Below are positions 27,964 through 37,011 of a stretch of 64,000 nucleotides of DNA, one piece after another. Where the stretch lies: positions 228,820 through 292,819 of the forward strand of contig JACQAZ010000004.1 of NCBI GenBank assembly GCA_016194705.1, in the 5' to 3' direction. Each line of letters starts with the position of its first letter. The first letter of the stretch is position 1. This stretch comes from Elusimicrobiota bacterium. GTDB taxonomy: Bacteria; Elusimicrobiota; Elusimicrobia; UBA1565; UBA9628. The position numbers and the translations under genes were made by a program. Below the pieces are notes generated by a model that searched no databases, had not been told where the DNA came from, and worked only from the letters and a program-made list of their open reading frames with translations.

Positions 27964-28467
27964 CTAGCGGCGTCGCGGCTCGAATTCGCCTTTGACGCGG
28001 TTCTTGCGCACCGCATCCCACGCGAAGGCGCGGCCGTTCATCGCGACGTAAACGCCCTCGGGCAGGCTCTGCGCGTAGGCGATCGCGCTGCCGAGGTTGA
28101 ACAGGCCGTCCGAGCTGCCGAACTTGTAGGGGACCATCGCCCCGGTCAGCACCACGGTCTTGCCCGAAAGCTCGCGTCCCAAGAGGCGCGCGGTCTCGAC
28201 CATCGTGTCGGTGCCGTGGGTGACGACGAGCCGTTTTTCGCGGGCTTTCCGGCAGGCCGCGAGTATCTTTCGGCGATCGCGGGTCGTCATGTGGAGGCTG
28301 TCGATCATCATCAAGGTCTCGACGGCCAGCGGGACCCGGCAGCGGCCCAGGGCCAGCATCTCGTGCACGTGCGTCTTGCGGAAAAACAGCGTGCCGCCGA
28401 GCTCGTCGTACTCCTTGTCGAAGGTCCCTCCGGTCACGAGCACGCGCACGGGTCCAGTTTGAGGCAT
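27964..28467 (-). CDS. Short asparaginase, N-terminal domain only
   Basis: 167 residues, about half a normal type I/II L-asparaginase. It has the N-terminal catalytic elements [15 protein letters not shown] (first Thr) and [16 protein letters not shown] (Thr-Asp), plus VLTGAMVP, but no C-terminal domain. Such single-domain proteins exist in other bacteria. The substrate could be asparagine or another amide. It sits backwards inside the trp operon, and its promoter shares a palindrome with that of trpB. Confidence 0.8.
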   Translation of the reverse strand: MPQTGPVRVLVTGGTFDKEYDELGGTLFFRKTHVHEMLALGRCRVPLAVETLMMIDSLHMTTRDRRKILAACRKAREKRLVVTHGTDTMVETARLLGRELSGKTVVLTGAMVPYKFGSSDGLFNLGSAIAYAQSLPEGVYVAMNGRAFAWDAVRKNRVKGEFEPRRR

Positions 28468-28473
28468 GGCGAG

Positions 28474-28483
28474 ATTATATAAT
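28474..28483. promoter_or_regulatory. Shared divergent -10 palindrome for asparaginase and trpB
   Basis: ATTATATAAT reads TATAAT on both strands (minus 28479-28474, plus 28478-28483). Six bases then lead to the ATG at 28467 on one side and the GTG at 28490 on the other. The two boxes share two base pairs, so only one polymerase can bind at a time. Confidence 0.75.
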
Positions 28484-28489
28484 AGGAAG

Positions 28490-29659
28490 GTGAAAGCTAG
28501 ACCCGGCTACTTCGGCCTTTTCGGCGGGCGCTTCGTGCCCGAGACCTTGGTCGAGCCCCTGCGCGCCCTCACGAAGGCTTACGCCAAGGCTCGTCGCGAT
28601 CCTTCCTTTAATAGGGAGCTGGCCGCCGAGCTCAGGGATTTCGTCGGCCGTCCCACGCCTTTGACCTTCGCGCGCCGTCTCTCGGCGCAATTGGGCCTCA
28701 AGCTCTACCTCAAGCGCGAGGACCTCGCTCACACGGGCGCGCACAAGATCAACAACACGGTCGGCCAGGCGCTGTTGGCCAAGCGCATGAAGAAAACGCG
28801 CCTGATCGCCGAGACGGGCGCGGGCCAGCACGGGGTGGCCACGGCCGCCGCCGCGGCGCGCTACGGCCTGTCCTGTACGGTGTTCATGGGTACCGAGGAC
28901 ATGCGCCGTCAGGCGCCCAACGTCGACCGCATGCGCCTCTTGGGCGCCGAGGTCGTGCCGGTGAGCGCCGGCACAAGGACGCTCAAGGACGCGACCTCGG
29001 AGGCCCTGCGCGTCTGGTCGGCGACCTCAAGCGACACGCACTACGTGCTGGGCTCGGCCTTGGGCCCGCACCCCTACCCGACCATGGTCGGCGATTTCCA
29101 GTCCGTCATCGGGACGGAGGCCAGGCGCCAGGTCCTGGCCGCCTGCGGCCGTCTGCCATGGGAAGTCGTCGCCTGCGTCGGCGGCGGCTCGAACGCGATC
29201 GGCATTTTTTCCGGCTTCTTGAAGGACAAAGGCGTCCGGCTGACCGGCGTCGAGGCCGGCGGACGCGGGATCGGCTCGGGTCTTCACGCGGCGCGCTTTT
29301 CGGGCGGCCGTCCCGGCGTCCTGCACGGCACCTACACCTATCTGCTCCAAGACAAGCACGGCCAGGTCAGAAACACGCACAGCGTCTCGGCGGGACTCGA
29401 CTATCCCGCCGTCGGACCGGAGCACGCGCAGCTGCGCGCGCTTGGGCGCGCGCGCTATGTCTTCGCCACGGATGCCGAGGCCGTCGCGGCGCTCAAAATC
29501 CTGTGCCGCCTCGAGGGCATACTGCCGGCTCTCGAGAGCGCGCACGCCCTGGCCTATGTCCTGCGCGAGCGCCGGCGCTTGCGCAAGGGCTCGATCGTGC
29601 TCGTCAACCTCTCGGGCCGAGGCGACAAGGACATGCCCGCCTTGGAACCCTACTTATGA
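28490..29659 (+). CDS. trpB: Tryptophan synthase beta chain
   Basis: 389 residues. The PLP lysine is Lys86 in [20 protein letters not shown] and the GGGSNAIG phosphate loop are intact. It joins indole and serine to give tryptophan. I chose GTG 28490 because it is exactly six bases after TATAAT and gives the family N-terminus ([14 protein letters not shown]). An ATG at 28466 is in frame but would run through the promoter and the asparaginase start. It overlaps trpA by four bases. Confidence 0.95.
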   Translation: MKARPGYFGLFGGRFVPETLVEPLRALTKAYAKARRDPSFNRELAAELRDFVGRPTPLTFARRLSAQLGLKLYLKREDLAHTGAHKINNTVGQALLAKRMKKTRLIAETGAGQHGVATAAAAARYGLSCTVFMGTEDMRRQAPNVDRMRLLGAEVVPVSAGTRTLKDATSEALRVWSATSSDTHYVLGSALGPHPYPTMVGDFQSVIGTEARRQVLAACGRLPWEVVACVGGGSNAIGIFSGFLKDKGVRLTGVEAGGRGIGSGLHAARFSGGRPGVLHGTYTYLLQDKHGQVRNTHSVSAGLDYPAVGPEHAQLRALGRARYVFATDAEAVAALKILCRLEGILPALESAHALAYVLRERRRLRKGSIVLVNLSGRGDKDMPALEPYL

Positions 29660-30438
29660 GTCTCGCGCAGGCGTTGGCCCGGCGCAGGGCCTCGGGCCGC
29701 TGCGGCTTCGTGCCGTTTCTGACGGCGGGAGACCCGACGCTGGCCGCGACGCGCGGCTACCTGGAGGCTTTGACCCGAGCCGGAGCCGACATCGTCGAAC
29801 TCGGCGTGCCGTTCTCGGACCCCGTGGCCGACGGGCCCGTGATCCAGGCCGCCGACATGCGGGCGCTCAAGGCGGGAGCGACCCTGACCAAGGTCTTGGA
29901 TCTGGTCCGTTCGTCGCGCGGAAATGGATTGCGGACTCCCGTGATCGTGTTCACCTATCTCAACCCCGTCATGAGCCTCGGTCTTGCGGCCTTCGCCAAG
30001 CGCTGCGCGCGGTCGGGCGTCGACGGCGTGCTGGCCGTCGACCTTCCCGCCGAGGCGTCGGGCCCGCTCTCGGCGCAGTTGGGCAGGAACGGCGTCGAGC
30101 TCGTGCTGCTGGCCTCGCCGACGACCTCGGACGAGAGGCTCAGGGCCATAGGGAGAAAATCGGGCTCGATTGTCTACTACGTTTCCCGGGAAGGAGTCAC
30201 GGGCGTGCGGCGGGGCCTGGCGCCGCGGCTGGCCGCGCGGCTCAAAAGGGTCAGGGCGTTGACGGGCAAGTCCTTGATCGTGGGCTTCGGAGTCTCCCGG
30301 CGCGCGCAGGCCCGGGCTCTGGCGCGCCACGCCGACGGCGTGGTGGCGGGCTCGGCGCTGGTCGCCGCCGCCGCCTCGGGCGGGAAAAAAGCGCTGGCCA
30401 AGGCCGCGCGCGAGATTTGCGGAGGACTGGCATGCTGA
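29656..30438 (+). CDS. trpA: Tryptophan synthase alpha chain
   Basis: 260 residues. [11 protein letters not shown], the catalytic Glu in [18 protein letters not shown], and [10 protein letters not shown] are all present. It cleaves indole-glycerol phosphate and passes indole to TrpB. It overlaps trpB by four bases and the DAHP synthase gene by seven, which links the trp and aro parts physically. Confidence 0.95.
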   Translation: MSLAQALARRRASGRCGFVPFLTAGDPTLAATRGYLEALTRAGADIVELGVPFSDPVADGPVIQAADMRALKAGATLTKVLDLVRSSRGNGLRTPVIVFTYLNPVMSLGLAAFAKRCARSGVDGVLAVDLPAEASGPLSAQLGRNGVELVLLASPTTSDERLRAIGRKSGSIVYYVSREGVTGVRRGLAPRLAARLKRVRALTGKSLIVGFGVSRRAQARALARHADGVVAGSALVAAAASGGKKALAKAAREICGGLAC

Positions 30439-31463
30439 TCCTGATGAATTCGGACCACACCAAGGCCGATTTGGAGGCCGTGCTCGAGAAGGTGCGCGCG
30501 CTCAAGCTCAAGCCCCATGTCATCCCCGGCGCGCAGTCGGTCGCGGTCGGGATCACCGGCAACGCGGGCGCCTTGGACCCACGCGAGTTCACCGTGCTGC
30601 CGGGCGTGCGCGACGCGGTGCCGGTCACCAAGTCCTACAAGCTCGCCGGGCGCGACTTCAAGCACGGCGACACGCTCGTGCGCGTTGGGCCCTACGAGAT
30701 CGGCGGCAAGGGGTTCCTCGCGATCGCGGGTCCCTGCGCGGTCGAGAGCGAGGAGCAGACTTTGCGCATAGCAAAGGCCGTCAAGGCGGCCGGCGCGCAG
30801 CTGCTGCGCGGCGGGGCATTTAAACCGCGGACCTCGCCGTATTCCTTTCAGGGCTTGGGCCTCGAGGGGATTCGGATCCTCGCCAAAGCCAAAAAAGAGA
30901 CCGGCCTGCCGATCGTGACCGAGGTGCTCGACCAGCGCACCTTGGAGCAGGTCGCAGAAGTCGCGGATGTCCTGCAGGTGGGAGCCCGAAACATGCAGAA
31001 CTTCGCCTTGCTCAAGGAATTGGGACGATTGCGAAAGCCCGTCATGCTCAAACGCGGCCTCTCGGCCACGCTCGATGAGTGGCTCATGTCGGCCGAGTAC
31101 CTGCTTTCGGAGGGCAATGGCCAGGTGATACTCTGCGAACGCGGTGTGCGGACTTTCTCGGACCACGCGCGCAACACTTTGGATTTGACCGTCGTGCCGG
31201 CCGTCAAGGAGCTCAGCCATCTGCCCATCATCGTCGACCCGTCTCACGCGACCGGCGTGCGCTCGCGCGTCGCGCCCATGGCCCGCGCCGCGGCGGCGGC
31301 GGGCGCGCACGGCATCATGGTCGAGGTCCACGACGATCCCAAGCGCGCGCTCTGCGACGGGGCCCAGGCCCTGCCGCCCTCGGAGTTCAAGGCGCTCATG
31401 GGCGACCTGTCCAAGATCGCCTCGGCCGTCGGCCACAAGATGTCGCCGCAAAAGGCAAAATGA
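30432..31463 (+). CDS. aroF: DAHP synthase, type I beta with N-terminal regulatory domain
   Basis: 343 residues. Residues 1-70 form a small ferredoxin-like domain, as in the feedback-controlled Thermotoga-type enzyme. The barrel has IAGPCAVES, RGGAFKPRTSPYSFQG, GARNMQNF and DPSHATG. It condenses PEP and erythrose-4-phosphate, the first step to chorismate. It starts within the end of trpA and overlaps aroA by four bases. Confidence 0.92.
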   Translation: MLILMNSDHTKADLEAVLEKVRALKLKPHVIPGAQSVAVGITGNAGALDPREFTVLPGVRDAVPVTKSYKLAGRDFKHGDTLVRVGPYEIGGKGFLAIAGPCAVESEEQTLRIAKAVKAAGAQLLRGGAFKPRTSPYSFQGLGLEGIRILAKAKKETGLPIVTEVLDQRTLEQVAEVADVLQVGARNMQNFALLKELGRLRKPVMLKRGLSATLDEWLMSAEYLLSEGNGQVILCERGVRTFSDHARNTLDLTVVPAVKELSHLPIIVDPSHATGVRSRVAPMARAAAAAGAHGIMVEVHDDPKRALCDGAQALPPSEFKALMGDLSKIASAVGHKMSPQKAK

Positions 31464-32722
31464 GCCGCGGCCTCAAAGGGGAGCTGCAGGTCCCCGGCGA
31501 CAAGTCGATCTCGCATCGCGCGCTGATCCTGGGCGCGATGGCCGAGGGCCACACCTTCATCGACGGCATCTCTGAGGGCGAGGACGTGCGCTCGACCTGG
31601 CGCTGCCTGCAGTCCTTGCGCGTGCGCATCACGGCCGAGGCCGGCCGCGTGACGGTCAAGGGTTCCGGCTGGCGCGGCCTCATCACGCCCAAGCGCGTCC
31701 TGGATGCCGGCAACTCGGGGACCACGATGCGCCTCATGATGGGCGTGCTGGCCGGCTCCGATCTCTACGCCAAGCTCGACGGCGACGAGTCCTTGCGGCG
31801 GCGGCCGATGGCGCGCGTGGCCGAGCCCTTGCGGCGCATGGGCGCCGATATCGACCTCAAAGGGGGCAAGACCGCTCCCGTGCGCATCAGGGGAGCCGCG
31901 CTCAAGGGCATCGACTTCGCCTCTCCCGTCGCGAGCGCCCAAGTCAAATCCGCCGTGCTGCTGGCGGGGCTCCTGGCGACCGGGGAGACCTCGGTGAGCG
32001 AGCCCGTGCTCTCGCGCGACCACACCGAGCGGCTGCTTCCGATGTTCGGCGCCAAGTGCCGGCGGGACGGGCTCAAGTTCACCGTCCAAGGCGCTTTGAA
32101 CCTGGCCGGCGCGCGCCTCTTCGTGCCGGGAGACATCTCCTCGGCGGCCTTTTGGCTTATCGCCGCGACTCTGGCGCCGGGCAGCGAGCTCAAGCTGCTC
32201 AACGTCGGCGTCAACCCGACGCGCACGGGCGTCTTGGACGCGCTCAAGCGCATGGGAGGGCGCGTCGAGGTCCTGCCGCGCGACCTGCCCGGCGAGCCCA
32301 GCGCCGATCTGCTCGTGCGCTCGGCGAAGCTTGCCGCGACCGACATCTCGGCCGGCGAGGTGCCCGGGCTCATCGACGAGGTGCCCATTCTGGCCTTGGC
32401 CGCGAGCCAAGCCGAGGGCGTCTCGCGCTTCAAGGGGCTCTCCGAACTGCGCCACAAGGAAAGCGACCGGCTGGCCGCCATCGCGGCTTTGCTCAAGGCT
32501 TTGGGCGGCTCGGCGAAGGTCGAAGGCGACGACCTGATCGTCAAAGGACCCTCGAAGCTCAAGGGCGCCAAAGTCTCCGCCGGCGGCGACCATCGCCTCG
32601 CGATGACGGCTTTGATCGCGGGACTGGTCTCGGAGGGCGCGGTCAAAGTCCCGGACGCGGATTGCGTCGAGATCTCGTACCCCTCGTTTCTCGACGACCT
32701 CAAGAGGCTCGGTGGAAGCTGA
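31460..32722 (+). CDS. aroA: 5-enolpyruvylshikimate-3-phosphate synthase
   Basis: 420 residues. Signatures: GDKSISHRALILGAMAEG at the N-terminus, DAGNSGTTMRLM, LRHKESDRLAA and GDHRLAM near the end. It adds enolpyruvyl to shikimate-3-phosphate. After aroA the chain of overlapping genes breaks for 96 bases, a gap that holds repeat copy B. Confidence 0.95.
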   Translation: MSRGLKGELQVPGDKSISHRALILGAMAEGHTFIDGISEGEDVRSTWRCLQSLRVRITAEAGRVTVKGSGWRGLITPKRVLDAGNSGTTMRLMMGVLAGSDLYAKLDGDESLRRRPMARVAEPLRRMGADIDLKGGKTAPVRIRGAALKGIDFASPVASAQVKSAVLLAGLLATGETSVSEPVLSRDHTERLLPMFGAKCRRDGLKFTVQGALNLAGARLFVPGDISSAAFWLIAATLAPGSELKLLNVGVNPTRTGVLDALKRMGGRVEVLPRDLPGEPSADLLVRSAKLAATDISAGEVPGLIDEVPILALAASQAEGVSRFKGLSELRHKESDRLAAIAALLKALGGSAKVEGDDLIVKGPSKLKGAKVSAGGDHRLAMTALIAGLVSEGAVKVPDADCVEISYPSFLDDLKRLGGS

Positions 32723-32747
32723 GGCCGGGGCTGCGGCTGTCCCGGGG

Positions 32748-32789
32748 ATTGTCATTTTTTCCGGCCATATGTCAGGAAAAACAGACAAT
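32748..32789. repeat. 42-bp palindromic repeat, copy B
   Basis: Starts ATTGTC, ends GACAAT, centre CCATATGT; 14 of 17 arm positions pair. It lies between aroA and aroE, 29 bases before the aroE start. I see no clear promoter in this gap. Confidence 0.8.
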
Positions 32790-32818
32790 CTTGGCGGGGG
32801 AACGTCGGGCTGGGTGTC

Positions 32819-33628
32819 ATGAGCCTTAGATTGGGGCTCGTCGGCTGGCCGGTCGGACACTCGCTCTCGCCGCGCATTTTCGACCTGCTCGCCGAGCGGC
32901 TCAAGGTCAAGCTCAGCTACTGCGCGATCGCCGTGACCGCCGGGGAATTGGCGGGCGAGCTCGCAAGCCTTGCCGAGGATGGCTATGCGGGCGTCAATGT
33001 CACGATACCGCACAAGCAGGCCGCCGCACGGCTTGTGGACGCGCTGACGCCCGAGGCCGAAAGGATCGGCGCGGTCAACACGGTCCGCTTTTCAGGCGGC
33101 AAGTCAAAAGGGCATAATACGGACGCGGCGGGCTTTCTGGACGCCCTCGGCTTGTTGGAGATCGGACCGAAGGGCCTCGACGCGGTCGTCTTCGGAGCGG
33201 GGGGTGCTGCGCGCGCGGTCGGCTGGGCGCTGGGAAAGGCCCGCGCGCGCAAGGTCAGATTTTCGGCGCGTCGGCCGGCCGAGGCGGCGAAGTTGGCGCG
33301 GGAATTGGGGGCGATGTTCGAAGAAACGGCGTTCTCGGCCGGCGAGTCCCGGCCGGCGGGTCTGTGGGTCAACGCCACACCGCTCGGGATGGACGGCTTT
33401 CCGGACGAGAGCCCGGCGGAGAAGTTCGCGGGCTGCGCGGCGTTCGATTTGGTTTATGGAAGAGAGACCGCGTTCTTGAAGCAGGCGCGGGCGGCGGGCG
33501 CGCGGACGCAGGGCGGGTTCGCGATGCTGGTCTTCCAGGCCCTGCGCGGCTGGGAGTTCTGGACGAAGCCCTTGGGCGAGGCGCGGCGCTTGAGGTTGGC
33601 GTCCGAGATCGTGAAGGAGCTGAGATGA
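32819..33628 (+). CDS. aroE: Shikimate dehydrogenase
   Basis: 269 residues. LVGWPVGHSLSPRIFD and NVTIPHKQAA carry the shikimate-binding Ser and the catalytic Lys; GAGGAARAV is the NADP loop. It reduces 3-dehydroshikimate. It is the first of four genes linked by ATGA overlaps (aroE-C-K-B). Confidence 0.94.
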   Translation: MSLRLGLVGWPVGHSLSPRIFDLLAERLKVKLSYCAIAVTAGELAGELASLAEDGYAGVNVTIPHKQAAARLVDALTPEAERIGAVNTVRFSGGKSKGHNTDAAGFLDALGLLEIGPKGLDAVVFGAGGAARAVGWALGKARARKVRFSARRPAEAAKLARELGAMFEETAFSAGESRPAGLWVNATPLGMDGFPDESPAEKFAGCAAFDLVYGRETAFLKQARAAGARTQGGFAMLVFQALRGWEFWTKPLGEARRLRLASEIVKELR

Positions 33629-34773
33629 GTCTGAGGTTCTTGACGGCCGGCGAATCGCACGGCAAGGCGCTGTGCGGCATACTCGAGGGCCTGCCCGCGG
33701 GCCTCGAGCTGGCCGTCTCTGACATCCAAGGGGAGCTTGCGCGCCGCAAGCGCGGCCACGGCCGCGGCAACCGCCAGAAAATCGAGACCGACCAGGTCGA
33801 GATCCTCTCGGGCGTGCGCCACGGGCATACCTTGGGCTCGCCGATCGCTTTGCTCATCAACAACCTCGACTTCAAGAATTGGCAGGGCATCATGGGCAGC
33901 GAGCCCACCGACGGGGGGGTCGCGCGCCGCGTCGACATACCGCGGCCGGGACACGCCGATCTCGTAGGCCGCCAGAAGTACGGCTTCGACGACATGCGCG
34001 ACGTGCTCGAGCGCTCAAGCGCCCGCGAGACCGCCATGCGCGTGGCCCTGGCTTCCGTCGCGCGCAAGTTCCTGGCCTCCTGCGGCGTGTCGGTGGCCAG
34101 CCGCGTGACCGCCATCGGCCCAGAAGAGGCGACAGCCGACCTGCACTCCCCGGTCTCAAAGCTCAACGCTTTGGCCGATCAGAGCCCAGTGCGCTGTACC
34201 GACGCGACGGCCTCAAGCCGCATGGTCGCGGCCATCGACGCGGCCAAGGCCGCCGGCGACACCTTGGGCGGCGTCTTCGAGGTGCTGGCCGAGGGCCTGC
34301 CGATCGGCTTGGGCAGCTATGTGCAATGGGACAGGAGGCTTGAGGCGCCGCTTTCGGCCGCGGTCATGTCCTTGAACGCGATCAAGGGCGTCGAGATCGG
34401 GCTGGGCTTCGAGGCCGCGCGCCGACCGGGCAGCGAGGCCCATGACGCGATCATCGTCAAGGGCCGGCGCCTCTCCTACGCCTCGAACCGCTCGGGCGGC
34501 ATCGACGGCGGCATCACGACGGGGCAGACTTTGGTTGTGCGCGCGGCGATGAAGCCGCTGGCGACCTTGATGAAGCCGTTGCAGTCCGTTGATCTTCGCA
34601 CGATGCGTCCCGCCAAGGCCCACATCGAGCGCTCGGACGCCTGCGCGGTGCCGTCCGCCGCGGTGATTGCGGAGTCCTTGGTCTGCCTCGTCTTGGCGGA
34701 CGCGATGTTGGCCAAGTTCGGCGGCGACTCGATGAAGGAGCTTTTGCCGCGCCTGAGGGCTTGGAACCCATGA
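33625..34773 (+). CDS. aroC: Chorismate synthase
   Basis: 382 residues. It has TAGESHGKAL, GRGNRQKIETDQVEILSGVR, ERSSARETAMRVA and SNRSGGIDGG, the FMN and EPSP-binding signatures. It makes chorismate, the substrate of TrpE-TrpG. Both ends overlap neighbouring aro genes by four bases. Confidence 0.95.
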   Translation: MSLRFLTAGESHGKALCGILEGLPAGLELAVSDIQGELARRKRGHGRGNRQKIETDQVEILSGVRHGHTLGSPIALLINNLDFKNWQGIMGSEPTDGGVARRVDIPRPGHADLVGRQKYGFDDMRDVLERSSARETAMRVALASVARKFLASCGVSVASRVTAIGPEEATADLHSPVSKLNALADQSPVRCTDATASSRMVAAIDAAKAAGDTLGGVFEVLAEGLPIGLGSYVQWDRRLEAPLSAAVMSLNAIKGVEIGLGFEAARRPGSEAHDAIIVKGRRLSYASNRSGGIDGGITTGQTLVVRAAMKPLATLMKPLQSVDLRTMRPAKAHIERSDACAVPSAAVIAESLVCLVLADAMLAKFGGDSMKELLPRLRAWNP

Positions 34774-35285
34774 AGCGAGTCCACATCCATCTGATCGGCT
34801 TCATGGGCACGGGCAAGTCCGAGGTCGGCCGCGCCTTGGCCAAGCGGCTCAACATCCCGTTCTTCGACGCCGACCGCGCGATCGAGAAAAAGGCCAAGAA
34901 GACGATCGCGCACATCTTCGCGAGTCATGGCGAGGCGCGCTTCCGCGCGCTCGAGCGCGAGGTGGCAAGCAAGCTCGCCTCTTCGGTCTCGCGCGTGATC
35001 GCCTGGGGCGGGGGAGCGTGGCTCTCGGCTGAAAACAGGAAGAACCTCCTCGGCTCGGGCACCGTGATCCTCCTGACCTGCTCGGAGGGCGAGCTTTGGA
35101 AGCGGCTCGAGCCCGAGATACCGATACGGCCGCTGCTGTCGGGGCCCTCGCCGCGCGCGAAGTTCAAGAAGCTCCTGGCCAAGCGCAAGAGCGCCTACAA
35201 AGGGGCGGATTTGACGGTGCCGACCACGCACAAGACGCCCGCCGAGATCGCGCGCGCCATCCACGAGAGGCTCAAAAAGGGATGA
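34770..35285 (+). CDS. aroK: Shikimate kinase
   Basis: 171 residues. The P-loop is GFMGTGKSEVGRALA; the FFDADRAIEKKA and WGGGAW segments bind shikimate. It phosphorylates shikimate before AroA acts. It starts at the ATG that overlaps the aroC stop, giving the usual short N-terminus. Confidence 0.93.
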   Translation: MKRVHIHLIGFMGTGKSEVGRALAKRLNIPFFDADRAIEKKAKKTIAHIFASHGEARFRALEREVASKLASSVSRVIAWGGGAWLSAENRKNLLGSGTVILLTCSEGELWKRLEPEIPIRPLLSGPSPRAKFKKLLAKRKSAYKGADLTVPTTHKTPAEIARAIHERLKKG

Positions 35286-36364
35286 GCCGCGTGTTCGCGG
35301 GCCCCGGGGCGGCTGCGGGCGGCGCCTGGGCGCGCGGGCTGGCGCCGGGCGGGCGCGTCATGCTGGTCTCGGAGCGCGTCGTCTTCAAGCTCTTCGGGCG
35401 CAAGGTCCTGGGCGCTTTGATGAAATACAAGGTCTCGGTTTTCCTGCTGCCCTCCGGCGAGAAAGCGAAAGATTGGTCCGCGGTCTCGCGTCTGCTCAGC
35501 GCGATGCTCTCAAAAGGCTTGGGCCGCGATTCGGGCCTGGTCGCCTTGGGAGGCGGCGCTGTGACCGATGCCGCGGGCTTTGCGGCCTCCATTTACCTGC
35601 GCGGCATACCGTGGGTCGCGGTCCCGACGACGCTTTTGGGCCAACTCGACAGCGGCATCGGCGGGAAAACGGCGATCAATCTCCCGGAGGGAAAGAACCT
35701 CGCGGGGACGTTTTACCAGCCGACGGCGATCGTCTGCGACACTTCGTTTCTGAAGACCTTGCCGGCCCGCGAGAGGGTCTCGGGGCTGGCAGAGGCGATC
35801 AAGTATGGGCTGACCTTTGATCCGGGACTGTGGAAATATATTAGGGCGCATTGGGACGAGCTGCTGGCGGGAAAGCAGCAGCCGACGGCTCATGTCGTGC
35901 GCAAAGGGGCCGCGTGGAAGCTCAAGATCGTCGCCAAGGACGAGCGCGAGACCAAGGGCATACGGGACCTCTTGAACTTCGGGCATACCTTTGGCCATGC
36001 GCTCGAGAAAGCCGCGGGTTACGGACGGCTGCGCCACGGCGAGGCCGTCGTGTGGGGTATGCGCTGCGCGCTGAGCCTCTCGGTCAGGGGCGCGGGGCTG
36101 CCGGTGCGCGTCTTCAACGAGGTCGAGAATTTCTTCGTCAACATTCCGCTGCCGTCGCTGCGGGGGATCAAGCCGGCTGAGGTGTTGGCCGCCGCGCTCA
36201 AGGACAAGAAGGCGCGTCAGGGGCGGGTGCGGTTTGCCCTGCTCAAGGATATCGGACGGCCTGTCGTGCGCGTTGTAGAGGGCTCTCAACTCACTGCGCT
36301 GGCGCGATCGATGTTGCCATTATCCTGTTCGGTGCCCCTTGAATTGAATTCATATTCGCCGTAG
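35282..36364 (+). CDS. aroB: 3-dehydroquinate synthase
   Basis: 360 residues. It has the NAD loop ALGGGAVTDAAGF, VPTTLLGQLDSGIGGKTAIN, LAEAIKYG and NFGHTFGHALE with the zinc ligands. It closes the ring of DAHP. I chose the ATG at 35282, which overlaps the aroK stop by four bases. It is the last of the tightly overlapped aro genes. Confidence 0.94.
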   Translation: MSRVFAGPGAAAGGAWARGLAPGGRVMLVSERVVFKLFGRKVLGALMKYKVSVFLLPSGEKAKDWSAVSRLLSAMLSKGLGRDSGLVALGGGAVTDAAGFAASIYLRGIPWVAVPTTLLGQLDSGIGGKTAINLPEGKNLAGTFYQPTAIVCDTSFLKTLPARERVSGLAEAIKYGLTFDPGLWKYIRAHWDELLAGKQQPTAHVVRKGAAWKLKIVAKDERETKGIRDLLNFGHTFGHALEKAAGYGRLRHGEAVVWGMRCALSLSVRGAGLPVRVFNEVENFFVNIPLPSLRGIKPAEVLAAALKDKKARQGRVRFALLKDIGRPVVRVVEGSQLTALARSMLPLSCSVPLELNSYSP

Positions 36365-36393
36365 ACTATACGCAGTTTGGAAGGGAGGGCGTC

Positions 36394-37011
36394 ATGCTCA
36401 AGAAAACCGCTCAGATTTTTTCGCTCGCGGTTCTTTTTCCGCTATCGTCGTCGTTCGCGACGGATTCCGGGAAAGTTGGAGATAAAGCGCCGTTTCCGGA
36501 AGGGTTCTGGGAGCGAGAGTATGGGACGGCTTCTCCCTTTGCCGCGACCTATAACGTGAGCATCGAGGTGAAGAGCCTCGACAGAGCTGCGGCCCAGATT
36601 CAGAACCTCGCCTTGAAGGAGGGCGGATCCTCGGACAACAACAATAATAACTTTTATGGCGGGAATTATGGGGGGCAACGTCCGGGCAAGCCCATGCGCA
36701 GCATATCGTTTCAGGTCTCAGCGGGCAAGGGCGAGCGACTGGCGAAGAGAGTCTTGGATTTCGGAACAATTCAGCAATTCAACGGACACCCGATGAATCA
36801 AGGCACCCCTACGGAGGACCTACGAGATCGAATCAAACAGTTGATCAGCGAGATGGAGTCCCACAAAAGCGCGTTGGAGACCATGCCGATCGCCAAAACC
36901 CTCCTCACGACAAAGTTGAATAGGTACAAACAATCGCAAGAGGCCTACGAGAAGAATCTGGGCAAGGCACTCATTTCGGTCACTCTGACTGCGGCCGATG
37001 ACCCAAAGTAG
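36394..37011 (+). CDS. Exported DUF4349-like protein inside the aro cluster
   Basis: 205 residues. A signal peptide (about residues 1-22, ending SSFATDS) is followed by a region resembling DUF4349: YNVSIEVKSLDRAAAQIQNL, a low-complexity SSDNNNNNFYGGN loop, then a helical hairpin and a final IKQL-to-SVTLTA part. Unlike most neighbours it has a real leader with a strong ribosome site (AAGGGAGGG) ending about five bases before the ATG. Its codons are less GC-rich. It has no evident link to shikimate metabolism. Confidence 0.6.
   Translation: MLKKTAQIFSLAVLFPLSSSFATDSGKVGDKAPFPEGFWEREYGTASPFAATYNVSIEVKSLDRAAAQIQNLALKEGGSSDNNNNNFYGGNYGGQRPGKPMRSISFQVSAGKGERLAKRVLDFGTIQQFNGHPMNQGTPTEDLRDRIKQLISEMESHKSALETMPIAKTLLTTKLNRYKQSQEAYEKNLGKALISVTLTAADDPK

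Noticed and set aside
28466..28490. ATG 28466 as the trpB start
   Set aside because: It would translate through the -10 box and overlap the divergent start; GTG 28490 fits both the promoter spacing and the family N-terminus.
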